Shown here one piece after another: positions 34,114 through 45,519 of a DNA stretch of 64,000 bases (position 1 is the first letter of the stretch; each line of letters starts with the position of its first letter). The DNA lies in the NCBI RefSeq assembly GCF_032854445.1, contig NC_088304.1, forward strand, positions 3,718,001 to 3,782,000. Reading direction: 5' to 3'. The translations under genes and the position numbers were made by a program. Under the pieces are notes generated by a model. The model had not been told where the DNA came from, searched no databases, and saw only the letters and a list, made by a program, of their open reading frames with translations. Origin of the DNA: Liolophura sinensis (lineage: Eukaryota; Mollusca; Polyplacophora; Chitonida; Chitonidae).

Positions 34114-37100
34114 CTCTCTGTTTGATATTGACAAAAATTAATGTTAATAACTCATAGTTACTTAAGCATCACTTAAAGAAAAATGAATGAAGATATGCCC
34201 AAAAAATGAGATTTTTTTCACCACAACAGGCTACTTAATTTCCGGACAGACCGCTCGGGCCTTAAGAGAACCGAAGTTTATATCCATTTTTGTGCCCAAG
34301 ATGAGAGCTGAGAAGATGCTTGGACTTTTTATATGTTAGGCCGCTTCACAGATATTCCGTAGTAAGAAATAAAAACCGAACGTTTCATGTGTAGTTAAGG
34401 TTCTAACGACCAATGAGACGTTCTGACAAAAACCCCGCACAATGCCGGATGCACTGGTGAAACATCTTGCGAGGGACGCGGTGCTCTTCTCCATTTCAGC
34501 AGTCAAACGGGTAAGTTTCAAGTAGGTTTGACATGATTGAGGGAAGGGAACTCGAGACTGTGCCACCATCTACGTTAGACGGTAAAGGAAGTGGGAAGTC
34601 AAACAGAACTGCTGTGAAAAGAGTGCGGAAGGGGTTGAGGAAAGAGACGGGTAGAGTGAAAGAAGCGATGAGAAAGGGCACGAGACAGAGAGACAAAATG
34701 GATGAAAAATCTTCCACTCACATGACGCTATAACGGGATTAGACAATCAAGCAGGGCATTGTCTGGATCTGAAGTGTTAGCTGGGCTACCTCCGTATCGC
34801 TTCCACCAGCCCCCGCCCGGTATTATATCGCCAAACTTGTTTATTAGATTACCCGCGTTCTAATTTCAGAGATGCACTCTGTTCAATTGGAAAACTGATG
34901 CTTGAAGGGTTCAAAGTTGCCAAGAATTATCAATGATTTTGTGAAGAGGTTTACGTTTTTAAGATGTTCTTATGACCTTTCGTGAATAGCACCAAAAACA
35001 TAAGCGTCATGTCCGACATTCATATACCATTCGTACCATACCAAAAAGGCCGTGTCCGTCATAGTGCTCAGCGTTACAATTTGTTCGTTTTTATGAAAAT
35101 TCACAATAAAACCATTACTGCATGAGATCAATTGCTGTAAACTATCACTAAAAAAAAAGAAGACTAGGCTTGCTTTTCTTATGACGTTGTATACGGTGAA
35201 TGGCATTAATTGCATTTAAGCCTTTGTGTTCAATGCTACAATATGTACGCTTTCAATAGCAGTTATAAAGAAGATTGCTGAAATATATTAGCGCGCCAGC
35301 ATGGCTCAATGACCCAGGAGCTCTTGAAGGTCTGCCAGAAACCTGTGGGTTTTTCTGCCGGGTTTCCTCCCACCGTAATGCTGACAGCCGTCGTACAAGT
35401 GAAATACTCTTGAGTACGGCGTAAAACACCAATCAAATAAATAAATAGACATAAATGAATAAATGAATTAAAAACTTTCAGTAGACGTAGTGCAGGTATT
35501 TTATGTCTCAATATTGTTGCCAACTGTCAGTGACCTTTTTGCCACTGTTAAGTGTTAATTGCACGATGGCGAACGATATGAGTCGCTGAAAGGTCATCAC
35601 TTTGTGTGTAGTCGTGAAGTGCCATGACAAGCGCTGGTTGTGCCCTATATATGTTGTGATGACGCCATAGTAATACGGAACATATATAATCAAAACTTTA
35701 ATTGTTTGCACCTTTTGATAAATGAAGAAAAACTGTGGCGAAATATATTTTAATGCCAACCTGTAAGTGCTCCAGTATCTGGATTTTTTTTCTTTTTCTT
35801 CACAAAACTTGGGGTTTTTTTTTACCTCGTGGCTTTTTTTACAAGTTAACCATCATATGTGTTTGACCCATATGTAGCTCTAAGAAATCTGTCAGGTGTG
35901 TTAAATATAATTCCTTTCTTTGAGATTAATAAGTATGCGAAAGTTTTCACAAATATTTGTTGTTTCTTATCTAACTACTCCGTCAAGTACAAGAACACCT
36001 TAATGACATTTACGGGTTATAGTTCACTATAGATGGATAGTGATACCCTTATCTGTATCCAGTTTCACCTCGTAAACCATTAAGCTCAGTGATGGTATGT
36101 AGAGACAAGAGATATCTCTCTTATTCTGTACTTGTTTAACTGTTCGTATACAGATGATACTCATGTCAGGAACTAAAAGCACTTTCAGTGGAGCGCAGAC
36201 AGTTGGTACCTGGTCGCAGAAGTGGTAATGCATTGTCAGGCAACATTTCTATGTCAGCTTAGGTTTGTTCTAACTGTTCGTGGCAATGTTTACATTCAAC
36301 ATTATATTAACGCCTCATATGCAGGCAACACGGATTGTGGCTTAACGAACATGTGTAAATTGGGATACGTGGATTGAATGGTTTACCATATAATAATCAT
36401 CCGAACTCAAATGAAACAGATGGACGTTTTTTAAACCCTCACATAAACGCAAAACTCAGTGAAATTCGAAAACCATAATGACCATAACCATAAACCATAA
36501 TAAACCATTTTTTAAAATATATAATATAAAAAAAACAATCTTAAAAAATTATAAGAAGTATTGAATAAGATGGTCAATGGACTTTAAAAACAAAACGCAC
36601 ACGTTTATACATACATAAGGCACATTACTTTCAGATGTGTGGCACAGCTGTTATGTACACGTGTGCGTAAGATAAAACTCTCACGTAAAAACACGAATGT
36701 AGAAACCTCACGTGGGTTAAGTTGTCCATTGTTCACTTAACAACATCTCTGTAAGTCGTGCGCCGTGCAGAGAGGAATGACGAGTTGCCTCCCTCAGCTA
36801 CTGGACTTCATCAAGGGCTTCGATGACAGCTCAGAGAGGCCTCAAGTGGGTATCATCGGCTGATGGACGAAGCATTTGTTTAGTGTTTGGCGGCCAATTT
36901 ACCCTGAGGAGTGAGTGAGTTTTCAAAGATGCTGTCCAGTCTTGTCGTTGAATAACAACCTCCACTCCATCCACCCCCACCCCCTCACTGCCTACCCCAC
37001 CCCAACTAACGGGGCCAAAATCATGCAAATCCATTGAACCAAAACTTCCACTTAAAAAATAGACGATAAATGGTAAAAAAATAATGTAAGGATATAATTC

Positions 37101-37200
37101 TTTTTGATTTAGATGGGCATTTTGTAATGGATTTATTTCGGTCAGGAAATGTGGTTTATGTCATTCGAACGGCTATAACCCTGGTAAGCCTAGACTTATA
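34114..37200. other. Intergenic, no gene recognised
   Basis: Apart from the SINE at 35290-35465 I find only short random-looking frames. A block at 34990-35060 shares CCGACATTC.TATACCATTC with 27550-27600. Short purine-rich coding-like sequence at 34533-34733 has no recognisable domain and no exon signals. Confidence 0.5.
35290..35465 (+). mobile_element. SINE family A, truncated copy
   Basis: It begins within the tRNA-like head (GCGCGCCAGCATGGCTCAAT), continues GACCCAGGAGCTC, lacks part of the middle, and ends GTGAAATACTCTTGAGTACG then CGTAAAACACCAATCAAATA and an AAATA-rich tail. Confidence 0.8.
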
Positions 37201-37224
37201 CAACTTGTATCCTCGACCAGCTGC

Positions 37225-37795
37225 ATAGTTACATGGCTGACTGCACTCGTTAGTTCCATGGTTTGCTTTATAGCTTACAGATCTCTGTCCTTGAATTGTT
37301 CTATGGGACTATCGATGCTTTTATATAATACCGGGTGGGGGCTAAGGGCTGGATCGTTAGTTCCATGGATGACTGACTGCATCGTTAGTTCCATGGCTGA
37401 CTGGCTGCATCGTTAGTTCCATGGCTGGCCGACTAGGTCGTTAGTTCCATGGCTGACTGGCTGCATCGGTAGTTCCATGGCTGACCGACTAGGTCGTTAG
37501 TTCCATGGCTGACTGGCTGCATCGGTAGTTCCATGGCTGACCGACTGGGTCGTTAGTTCCATGGCTGACTGGCTGCGTAGTTCCATGGCTTGCTGACTTG
37601 ATGCATCGTTAATTCCGTAGCTGACTGACTGGGTCGTTAGTTCCATGGATGACTGGCTGAATCGTTAGTTCAGTGTATGACTGGCTGAGTCGTTAGTTCC
37701 ATGGCTGGCCGACTAGGTCGTTAGTTCCATGACTGACTGACTGCATCGGTAGTCCCATGGATGACTAGCTGGATCGTTAGCTCCATGGCTGAAAT
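37225..37795. repeat. 28-bp minisatellite (TCGTTAGTTCCATGGCTGACTGG type)
   Basis: The unit is 28 bp, well ordered from about 37350 with about 15-16 copies. Two alternating variants (GCTGACTGGCTGCA and GCTGGCCGACTAGG) give a 56-bp higher-order pattern in the middle. Degenerate copies lie upstream. A SINE tail-like fragment (GAGCGTGGCGCAAAACAACA) follows at 37806-37830. Confidence 0.9.
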
Positions 37796-38039
37796 GAAAC
37801 ATTTTTGAGCGTGGCGCAAAACAACAATCAATCAATCAGTCTTTCTTGGAAGGTCAAATGGACTAAACGAATGGCCGAATTGATAAACAGATGGATGGGG
37901 GAACTTCAAAGCGGTATATATGTGTCAATCGACCAGTCATTCAGTCAGTCCTCGAGATGCCTTTCGTCTTGAGGGAGACGTATACCACATTGTGACTCAA
38001 GGCAAAACCTGTCCGTTTGTTTGCACACAAGACGTATAA

Positions 38040-38660
38040 GATTTCACCGAGGGTTTGGTCTGTATGGAGTGTTATTAACTAGTGGTGTCTCCGACGGTGA
38101 AGCACCTTGTCATATGCTACTATTAGGCTTATTTGCTAGTGCTCATTGCCGACGCCAAGTCGGGTGTAACACCGCTTGTCAAAAACCAACATGACTAGTT
38201 TACAACCCACACCAGCGCCACCTTACCCGGACAGAAGTGTTTCTCCAGCGATTACCGACCTCTCAAAATGGACTAAAGTGTGCTAGGGTAATACTAAATC
38301 AATTACGGACCCTTCATAGGGAGTCGGGCGGTCGCTAACTCTCGTGCGCCCGTCCTCCTTGCATGTCACCCAGGTACAGCTAGATCACACGGTGTCTCGC
38401 CTTCAGACCCGTCTTCAAACACCGTCGTCTTTGCTGAAAAGAGAGTAATTTGAGCTTTATTAGGTTCTATGCTATAAATCCTTATCCAGGTGATAGTTTT
38501 CACATTAACCCTGATGCCCGTTACTTACACAGTCCCGTTTGATCAGACGGCTGCCGTCATTGATATCGTCTGTTTGACCAGCGGGTTGTCAAGCCGCGGC
38601 GAGACATCCCCACACACCTCTTACGTGCCCACTCTAACCCAAGACCTGTCATCCACGGGA
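38040..38660. promoter_or_regulatory. GC-richer non-repetitive block, candidate regulatory element
   Basis: Composition is balanced and CpG-containing against AT-rich flanks. There is no sustained frame, no repeat family and no splice-bounded exon. Regulatory function is only a possibility. Confidence 0.15.
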
Positions 38661-39119
38661 ACCTAATATTATCATCATGGTTTCAAATAAATATGGCTAT
38701 CTATAAATTAAGCTCACATTGATTTTTCATCTCGAATTCATCAATCGCATTTTCCGAAGTACTGATGTGACACCACAATATATTATAACTATTGTTCATT
38801 AAGGTTTTGATGCAATTTCCCTTGAACTGTATCTTAGAAGGTTATATGCTTTATAAGTTCCGGCTGAGAAAATGGCCTCAAACTATAAACCCTTAGCTAC
38901 ATCTAACGCTCAGACTTTTTGTAAGGTAAACCCACACTGCGTTGAAAAATCAACGCGACTCACTGACTATAGTGCGAAATCCGATCGACTCAACTTATCA
39001 CAGCGAGTGTCAAGCCTATAGGAGATGAATTACTCACTGACAAGTGGAATGACTCACCGACTCACATTTTTACTGGTTCAGTTGAACTAACAAATAAAAT
39101 GATTTCTTGATTTCTTTAT

Positions 39120-39245
39120 TGTCTGGCTGGCAGGCTGACTGGCTGGTAGGCTGACTGACTTACTGACTGACTGATTGATTGATTGATTGATGGATTACTG
39201 ACTCACTAACTGGTTGATTGAATGAGTAAATGATTGATTGATTGA
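39120..39245. repeat. (GATT/GACT)n low-complexity tract
   Basis: Runs of CTGGCTGGCAGGCTGACTGG turning into GACTGATTGATTGATTGATG. It is a degenerate tetranucleotide repeat. Confidence 0.8.
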
Positions 39246-39889
39246 CTAATATACCAATATGTAAGACGCCCCATGGCCATCTATTTGACTCAGCAGTAGA
39301 AAAACGCGATAGACCCATTAACAGGCAGACGGACTTTGTAACAGTATTAATTAAGAGTCCTAGAGATGCGCAAAGAATATCTTGATAGGACTGAAAACTG
39401 GTACATATGAATGTGATATCCAATATTAAGATTTACAACCCTTTATTGGATAGTCCCTGGTCCTTTGATCGTATTCTCGAGACGCCGATGTAATCTGAAC
39501 GTTTTATTAAAACATAAATTTTGTGGCTTTTGTGGCAGAGAATATTTTTGTCACAGTATCGCTATGGGTCATAAATTCGTCATCTATACGTATGAGACAG
39601 ACGCGAGCTTAGTTTAAAGGGACTGTGAGTTTTTCTTTAAACGACGTTTTTGATCACGTGACAAGCTAGGCGTCGCCATGTTAATCTGCCACCTATTATC
39701 ACACGTGGGTGATATCAATAAGTTATCCTCATACGGACGTATCAAATCCCATGGTAAATTATTTAATCACCAGGGTCAATAAATATGCTGAACAGCATTA
39801 TTTATGATTCCCATTCTCTTTTGTACGGAAGACTGGTGTGATCATTCGATTTCTTGGACTGGCAGGGGAAGTTCGGAACATGAGAATTG

Positions 39890-40400
39890 GAGAATAAGAA
39901 TCTATGCAGACATTCGTACGCCCACCGTCAACTAATAAGGACGTTTCAGGTCAATAGTCGCGAGGACAATTCCCCCAAACGACGTATAACACAAACCACT
40001 AAAGAAGTGAGAAAGTATATAAAGTACGAAAATAGGACGGAATCATGCAAAGAGAAGCAGTCATCGGTTTCAATGGTGTTGGAAAGACGGCAAGGTGTGT
40101 TCTACGTGACTTAGTGAAATCAGTATTGAAATCGTGTACCATGCTAGTATATATCAGTTGTCGATAACAAAATATGTATCTCAGGTGCGCTTTGATTGCA
40201 ACTGTTCATCTATCCAACGTGGCGATCGAATTCAACAAAACCAATACACAGCTCATATAACCCCTGGTTAAGCGCAATTAGACACAATTATGAAGCAGAG
40301 CGCCAGAAATTCTGGATGCTCTGTACATACTGTTTACAAGAGAATTATTGTCATTGTAAAACTTAAGAAACTTGGAGTGAAGGCGTTTGATGGAATAACT
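39890..40400 (-). repeat. Dispersed repeat, family D copy 1
   Basis: The reverse complement shares ordered blocks with 52300-52705 and 62380-62920. Examples are GAACAGTTGCAATCAAAGCG, GAGATACATATTTTGTTATC, GATGACTGCTTCTCTTTGC, GTACTTTATATAC and TACGAATGTCTG. It extends further in common with the 62-kb copy (CCAGAAT.TCTG, GTCTAATT.CGCTTAACC). No tRNA-like boxes or ORF were seen. The family is not one I recognise. Confidence 0.8.
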
Positions 40401-40518
40401 ATCATCTTCAGAGATTATTTCCAGAGATCAATCTGAAAGTGATGTTAAGCTGAAACAAAAAGCGAAATCACAAATTTTGTACATACTCGTGGGGTTAATT
40501 ATTGAATAGAGCACAGTC

Positions 40519-40572
40519 ATCCCTGTTACGTTTTGTACGGCTATATAGGGGTGCGGTGAGGAATACCGTTTC
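40519..40572. repeat. Short dispersed repeat shared with 43262-43315
   Basis: Both contain TCCCTGTTACGTTTTGTACG-like sequence followed by GCTATATAG.GGTGCGGTGAG and GAA. About 50 bp match in the same orientation. The parent element is unknown. Confidence 0.6.
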
Positions 40573-41159
40573 GCCTTTATTATTTCTGAAGAAAAAGTTT
40601 CACAGCAATTCAGCTGCAAAATGTTGCCTAAATTCCCAGTCAGGTGGGGTGTTCAAAATTATGTTCAAAAAGTTCACAATGTCATTCTAAACAGAATTTA
40701 TTAACAGTAAGGGGTTTTGCAGAATGGATCTTGCAAGTATTTACGTGGAAACATGGTACATCATTCCTGCATACCACATTTTCAAGTTAACAGACCCACC
40801 TCTTGTTTCAAACTTAAGGTATATGGCCATACTCTCTTTGACGCTCGGTTATGAAGTGACCCACTCGCCCCACTCCCCGCCTGTCAGTAATAATTCACGA
40901 CAACGAACCATTCTCTCTTCATTAACCGTGAAGTGGCTATCACCTCCTTATTGCTTGTTAACGAGATATTTACGGACCCTGTCTTTCAAGAATTTCTCTG
41001 CAGGCAGCCAGCAAACGGTAGAGGCCATTCGTATAATATTGTTACAGTGGCGAACCAAACTAAACCTCCCGTCATTCAGTTGATGATCTGAAGTACGCGT
41101 GTTGCACTGCTATACGTAAGATGAAATGGCACGTATGCAGACATACTCTTTTGTCCCTA

Positions 41160-41400
41160 CATAATTCCGTGATTCTCGATTTGAATTGGCTGATTAGTCG
41201 GGTTAAAATGTTGACATACATTTGTCACAGATGCAGGCCATGCCCCCAAGGGGTATATGGATTTTAAGCCATGTGCACCTCAATTACCTCGCAGACTGGC
41301 GTCAATTTTCTTTGTGACGCTAAATTTATACCCTACGCTGGCTCGTTCCCTCCCTCTGACGTCAGATGGCGCTAATCGCTTCAGAAGTAGCGATAGATAA
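41160..41400. promoter_or_regulatory. Candidate regulatory block with a CRE-like palindrome
   Basis: A non-repetitive block containing CTGACGTCAG (a full CRE-type palindrome, about 41356), ATTTGAATTGGCTGATTAGT and GATAGATAAATA. It lies just before a TCACACCT T-box half-site at 41494-41501. Function is inferred from motifs only. Confidence 0.2.
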
Positions 41401-41639
41401 ATATTGTAGGGACAAAAGCGTTATCCGCGTGTTGAGAAGGGTATTTGAGGATTTAAATCGTGGGTGTGAAATTTTAACATTTGTGTTAAACTGTCACACC
41501 TAGGCTTTTCTAGAACAATGCATTAAAGACTATAAATTCTTTATTTTGGTGTTAAACAGTAATAAATAAACAAATAAATTAAAACAGAAGTTTTAGCAGT
41601 TAACTGGGCAACAAACTAGGAATGTGTCCAGAAGAGCAA

Positions 41640-42205
41640 AAGTATCAGTATAGCAAATACATACAGCAACATGTCAAATATGTATAGAAACATGTCACAA
41701 ATATACAGTAAAATGTCAGATATATGCAGCAACGTGTCAAAGATACATAACAACATGTTAAGTATATATGGCAACATGTCAAATGTATATAACAACATGT
41801 CAAATGTATATAGCAACATGTCAAATGTATATAGCAACATGTCAAATTTATATAGCAACGTATCACAGATATATAGCAACATGCCACAGATATATAGCAA
41901 CATATCACAGATATATTGCAACATGTCACAAATATATAGCAACATGTCATAGATATATAGCAACATGCCACAGATATATAGCAACATGTCACAGATATAA
42001 TGCAACATGTCACAGATATATACAGCAACATGCCACACGATTTTTAGTAACATATCACAGATATATTGCAACATGTCACAGATATATAGCAACATGTAAT
42101 AGATACATAGCAACATGCCACAGATATATACAGCAACATGCCAAAGATATATAGCAACACGCCACAGATATATAGCAACATGGCACAGATGAATAGTAAT
42201 CGAAC
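41640..42205. repeat. 21-bp minisatellite (ACAGATATATAGCAACATGTC type)
   Basis: About 27 units of 20-22 bp. Because the period is mostly 21, long open frames appear on both strands (up to 229 codons on the minus strand, 128 on the plus) with seven-residue repeats. These are by-products of the period and not genes. Confidence 0.93.
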
Positions 42206-42309
42206 GTGCAATTTTTAGGCCTATAATTTTATACATGTTGTATGTCTTGATACCTGGCAGACAGTCATCCAATAAAGACTTACTGCAGAGTAATAAACTG
42301 TTCATTTAT

Positions 42310-42550
42310 TTATTGATTTGACTGCTGTTTTACGCCGTACTCAAGAATACTTCACTCACACCAAGGCGGTCAGCATTATGGTGAGACGAAACCGGACAGA
42401 GCCCGGGGGAACCCAGCGATCATCCGCAGGTTTCTGTTACACCTTTCCACATATGAGCGGAGGGGAAGCCAGCATGAGTTGGACTTGAACTCCGAGCGAT
42501 CGCATCGGTGAAAAGGCTATCGGGTCATTGCGCCGCTATAATAACATGGC
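42310..42550 (-). mobile_element. SINE family A, diverged copy
   Basis: On the minus strand it runs from a decayed tRNA-like head near 42540 to a 3' end with GTATTCTTGAGTACGGCGTA and AAACAGCAGTCAAATC. It is more diverged than the neighbouring copy at 42566-42843. Confidence 0.85.
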
Positions 42551-42565
42551 CAACTGTTTCATTGA

Positions 42566-42843
42566 TTTTTTTTTTTTTTTTTTTTTTTTTTGATTGGTGT
42601 TTTACGCCGTACTCAAGATTATTTCACTTATACGACGGCGGCCAGCATTATGGTGGGTGGAAACCGGGCAGAGCCCGGGGGAAACCCACGACCATCCGCA
42701 GGTTGCTGACAGACCTTCCCACGTACGGCCGGAGAGGAAGGCAGCATGAGCTGGTCTTGAACTCACAGCGACCGCATTGGTGAGAGGCTTCTGGGTCATT
42801 ACGCTGCGCTAGCGCGCTAACCGACTGAGCCACGGAGGCCCCT
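42566..42843 (-). mobile_element. SINE family A, full-length copy with 11-bp target-site duplication
   Basis: The minus-strand reading starts GGGGCCTCCGTGGCTCAGTC, giving a match to the tRNA A box (TGGCTCAGTCGG) and, about 60 bases on, the B box (GTTCAAGAC). A body follows, then AATCTTGAGTACGGCGTAAA, ACACCAATC and a run of about 25 A. Exact direct repeats TGTTTCATTGA flank it at 42555-42565 and 42844-42854. A complete head, long A-tail and perfect duplication indicate a recent LINE-driven insertion. Confidence 0.93.
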
Positions 42844-42944
42844 TGTTTCATTGAGAACGTTGCAAGAACAACATTACGGTTCATTTAATGTGTCGGTTAA
42901 ATGTCGTTGGCTTATATATGATTCGTATTTTTCGGGTGGAGAAT

Positions 42945-43010
42945 ACTGGAGTATACTCGGAGTAAACCACCAGCCTTTGGCAAGTAACTGACAAATTTTA
43001 TCACGTGACG
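42945..43010 (-). mobile_element. SINE family C fragment
   Basis: GGAGTAAACCACCAGCCTTT then GGCAAGTAACTGACAAATTT matches the middle of the family C copy at 60918-61140 (AACCACCGACCTTTGGCAGT, TACCTGACAAGTC) in the same orientation. Both ends are missing or decayed. Confidence 0.55.
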
Positions 43011-43659
43011 TATATACAGATTTCCACAATTAAGCGGAACTCACAATGTCGTCTATACTGTGCATATATAGGAATACTGGTGAAAGGCAGGTGATCTACA
43101 TGTAAGACGACATGGGCTTTAACGGCCATGTAACCAGCGCTTAGAGGACAGTGAAGAGAGGAGATTTCCAGGCGGAAACTGGAATTCAAACCTGATTTCT
43201 AGCGTCCTACAGAGCGATGGAAACTTAAGACAATCATCTTAACGACCAAAACCCACCAAAATCCTGTTATGTTTTGTACGGCTATATAGTGGTGCGGTGA
43301 GGAACTCCGGCGAGAAAAAAACTCACTCGCTAACATCGAGTTCCGCCAGAGGTATGTTGCCGAGCGCTGTATTAGATCTCACTCTTAACTGGGTAGTGAG
43401 TTCATGCTTTCAAACGATTGTCGCTTTAGTTTGTTCAAAATCAAATTCGGCGAGAATATGAGATCTATGCCATTCACAAGCCTGGTTCAGTCTTCCATGC
43501 ATTAAAGTGACAGACATCATGTCCTTTAAACAAAACTGAAGAATAAACGATAAGATTACTATATATATGGATTTAAGCTAAAATCATATTTAAACATCTA
43601 TTAGCTTCGGAATGATAAGAGACAATATGTTTAATTATTTACATTTCAAGTGGATTGTG

Positions 43660-44007
43660 AGTGAGTGAGTGAGTGCTTGGGGTTTAACGTCGTACTCAAC
43701 AATTTTTCAGTCATATGACGACGAAGGAATCATTAGGGTGCATGCACGTGTAATGTGCCTCCTTGTTGCAGGACGGATTTCCACCGCTCTTTTATTTAGT
43801 GCTGCATCACTGAGACGACTTACCGAAGGCAAGTAAGCCGCCCCGCCCGAGCCATTATACTGATACGGGTCAACCAGTCGTTGCACTATCCCTTTCATGC
43901 TGAACGCCAAGCGAGGAAGTTACAACTTCCTCTTTTAAAGTCTTAGGTGTGACTCGACCAAGGATTGATCCTGGATCTACCGGTCCCGAAGCGGACGCTC
44001 TACCAAC
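43660..44007 (-). mobile_element. SINE family B copy with 15-bp target-site duplication
   Basis: On the minus strand it begins inside the A box (TTGGTAGAGCGTCCGCTTCG), then has a good B box (GATCAATCC), a body of about 250 bases and a 3' end AACCCCAAGCACTCACTCAC. Exact repeats TTCAAGTGGATTGTG flank it at 43645-43659 and 44008-44022. The tRNA-like part carries CTTCGGGA where the anticodon loop would be, so it may derive from tRNA-Pro; that is a guess. It sits against a family A fragment. Confidence 0.92.
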
Positions 44008-44023
44008 TTCAAGTGGATTGTGC

Positions 44024-44205
44024 GATTGCTGATTGTGAATTCAAGCCCAGCTCATGTCGTCGTATTTGGGAGGTCTGCCAGCATTGATGGATAATCGTGG
44101 GTTTTCCTCCGGGCTCCGTCCGTTTTCCTCCCATCACAATACTGACCCCCGTCGTATAAGTGAAATATTCTTGAACAAGGCATAAAACGTCAGTCAGAAA
44201 CAAAA
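44024..44205 (+). mobile_element. SINE family A, 5'-incomplete copy
   Basis: It starts at the B-box part of the head (GTGAATTCAAGCCCAGCTCA) and ends GTGAAATATTCTTGAACAAG, GCATAAAACGTCAGTC. The family B insertion adjoins its left end. Confidence 0.85.
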
Positions 44206-44234
44206 CAGATGGAATGCCCGGTGTTAAATTTGTT

Positions 44235-44412
44235 TCATTTTGTTTGTTTGATTAGCCTTTACATCGTACTCAAGAATATTTCACTTATACGACGTCGGCC
44301 AGCATTATGGTGGGAGGAAATCTGGCAGAGCCTGGGAGAAACCCACGACCATCCGCAGGTTGCTCGCACGTACGATGGGAGAGGAAGCCAGCATGAGCTG
44401 GACTTAAACCTC
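44235..44412 (-). mobile_element. SINE family A copy, inverted relative to its neighbour
   Basis: It begins (3' end) with TTACATCGTACTCAAGAATA and TTTCACTTATACGAC and ends at AGCATGAGCTGGACTTAAAC. The tRNA-like head is absent. With the + copy at 44024-44205 it makes a tail-to-tail inverted pair that could fold into a hairpin. Confidence 0.87.
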
Positions 44413-44821
44413 AGAGTGGAACGTTGTATCAAGTCGTATGCTATTTTCAAGTTTACCCGTATACAGGAGACAACTATCTCGGTTTTTCTAATGTTTAAAT
44501 TCACAGCGAACAAATTTGGTCTGAGAGGCCTACCATACATAGTAGACACTTGAGATCGGTCAGCGCGAAATTCATTAATGTCAGATATCTTGACACGCCA
44601 GTCTGCTCTTAGCTCTGCCTCTTAGAGCTCTTCATTTAATGAATTATAGGTGTGCAGGGGTAAAACGTCTCAGACATGCATATGCGCAGCTGATACAACA
44701 TTAAACAACTCTCATAACTTTCCCTTACGAAAGAAAAAAATACACAGAATACAAGTCAGATGCATTTACACATATTATATTATGAGGAAAATAATCAAAG
44801 TTCATCAGAAAGTCACCAATA

Positions 44822-45072
44822 CACTCAGAAAATTAATCTGTTAATTTTAACAGAAAGTCTGTTGTCTGAGTGATGCTAGAATGTATTCTGCTATTGTAGC
44901 AGATTGTTGTTTTAATCATAACATATTTTGTTAAGTCGACATAAAGATTCTATTACACTAACACGATATTATGTTGAATTTGACAGAATATTGTTTTATA
45001 ATAACAAAATACATTCTAGTATCACTCTGACAACAGACTTTCTGAAAAAATTAACAGACTAATTTTTGAGTG
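44822..45072. mobile_element. MITE-like element with long terminal inverted repeats and TA flanks
   Basis: Inverted ends of about 65 bp start CACTCAGAAAATTAATCTG on the left and finish AGACTAATTTTTGAGTG on the right. The inner parts (GTCTGAGTGATGCTAGAATG) also pair. TA lies on both sides (44820-44821, 45073-45074), as expected for Tc1/mariner-type non-autonomous elements. No ORF for a transposase. Confidence 0.88.
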
Positions 45073-45149
45073 TAATAATTAATGTGATGGAAATGTACAT
45101 CTATGTTAGAATGACCAATACCGCGATAGAGTGAAATCTTCAATGTGGC

Positions 45150-45500
45150 AGTGACCTGCCCCGATAGCACAGTTTGTAGAGCATCCGCTTCGGGAGCGGT
45201 AGATTCGAGTCACACCTAAAACTTTAATAGAGGAAATTGTAACTTTCTCGCTTGGCGTTCAGCATGAAGGGGATAGTGCAACGACTGGTTGACCTGTGTC
45301 AGTATAATGGCTCGGGCGGTGCAGCTTACTTGCCTTCGATAAGGCGTTTCAGTGAAGCAGCACTAGAGAAAAGAACGGTGGAAATTCGTCCTGCAACAAG
45401 GAGGCACATTACATGCACTCTGATTCCTTCGCGTCCTATGATTGAAAAATTGTTAAGTGCGGCGTTAAACCCCAAGCACTCACTCACTCACTCACTCACT
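45150..45500 (+). mobile_element. SINE family B copy with intact A box
   Basis: It starts near CCTGCCCCGATAGCACAGTT; the A box reads TAGCACAGTTTG. The B box region has lost about 20 bases relative to the 43.7-kb copy. It ends GTTAAACCCCAAGCACTCAC and (ACTC)n. Flanks TCAATGTGGC (45140-45149) and TCATTGTGGC (45500-45509) are a nearly exact duplication. With the copy at 43660-44007 it forms an inverted pair about 1.1 kb apart. Confidence 0.9.
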
Positions 45501-45519
45501 CATTGTGGCTGACATATAT

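Noticed and set aside
34533-34733. Lys/Arg-rich frame on the + strand
   Set aside because: Purine-rich composition explains it; the complementary strand is equally open and no domain is seen.
41616-42305. Long open frames on both strands (up to 229 codons, minus strand)
   Set aside because: They are produced by a 21-bp tandem repeat whose period is a multiple of three; frames are open in several phases and on both strands.
42602-42884. Minus-strand ORFs such as the one containing ASVAQSVSALAQRNDPEA
   Set aside because: They are translations of SINE family A; the same peptide appears at 53417-53650 in another copy.
45252-45512. 86-codon ORF starting MAFSMKGIVQRLVDL
   Set aside because: It is a translation of SINE family B; an almost identical peptide occurs on the minus strand at 43707-43910.
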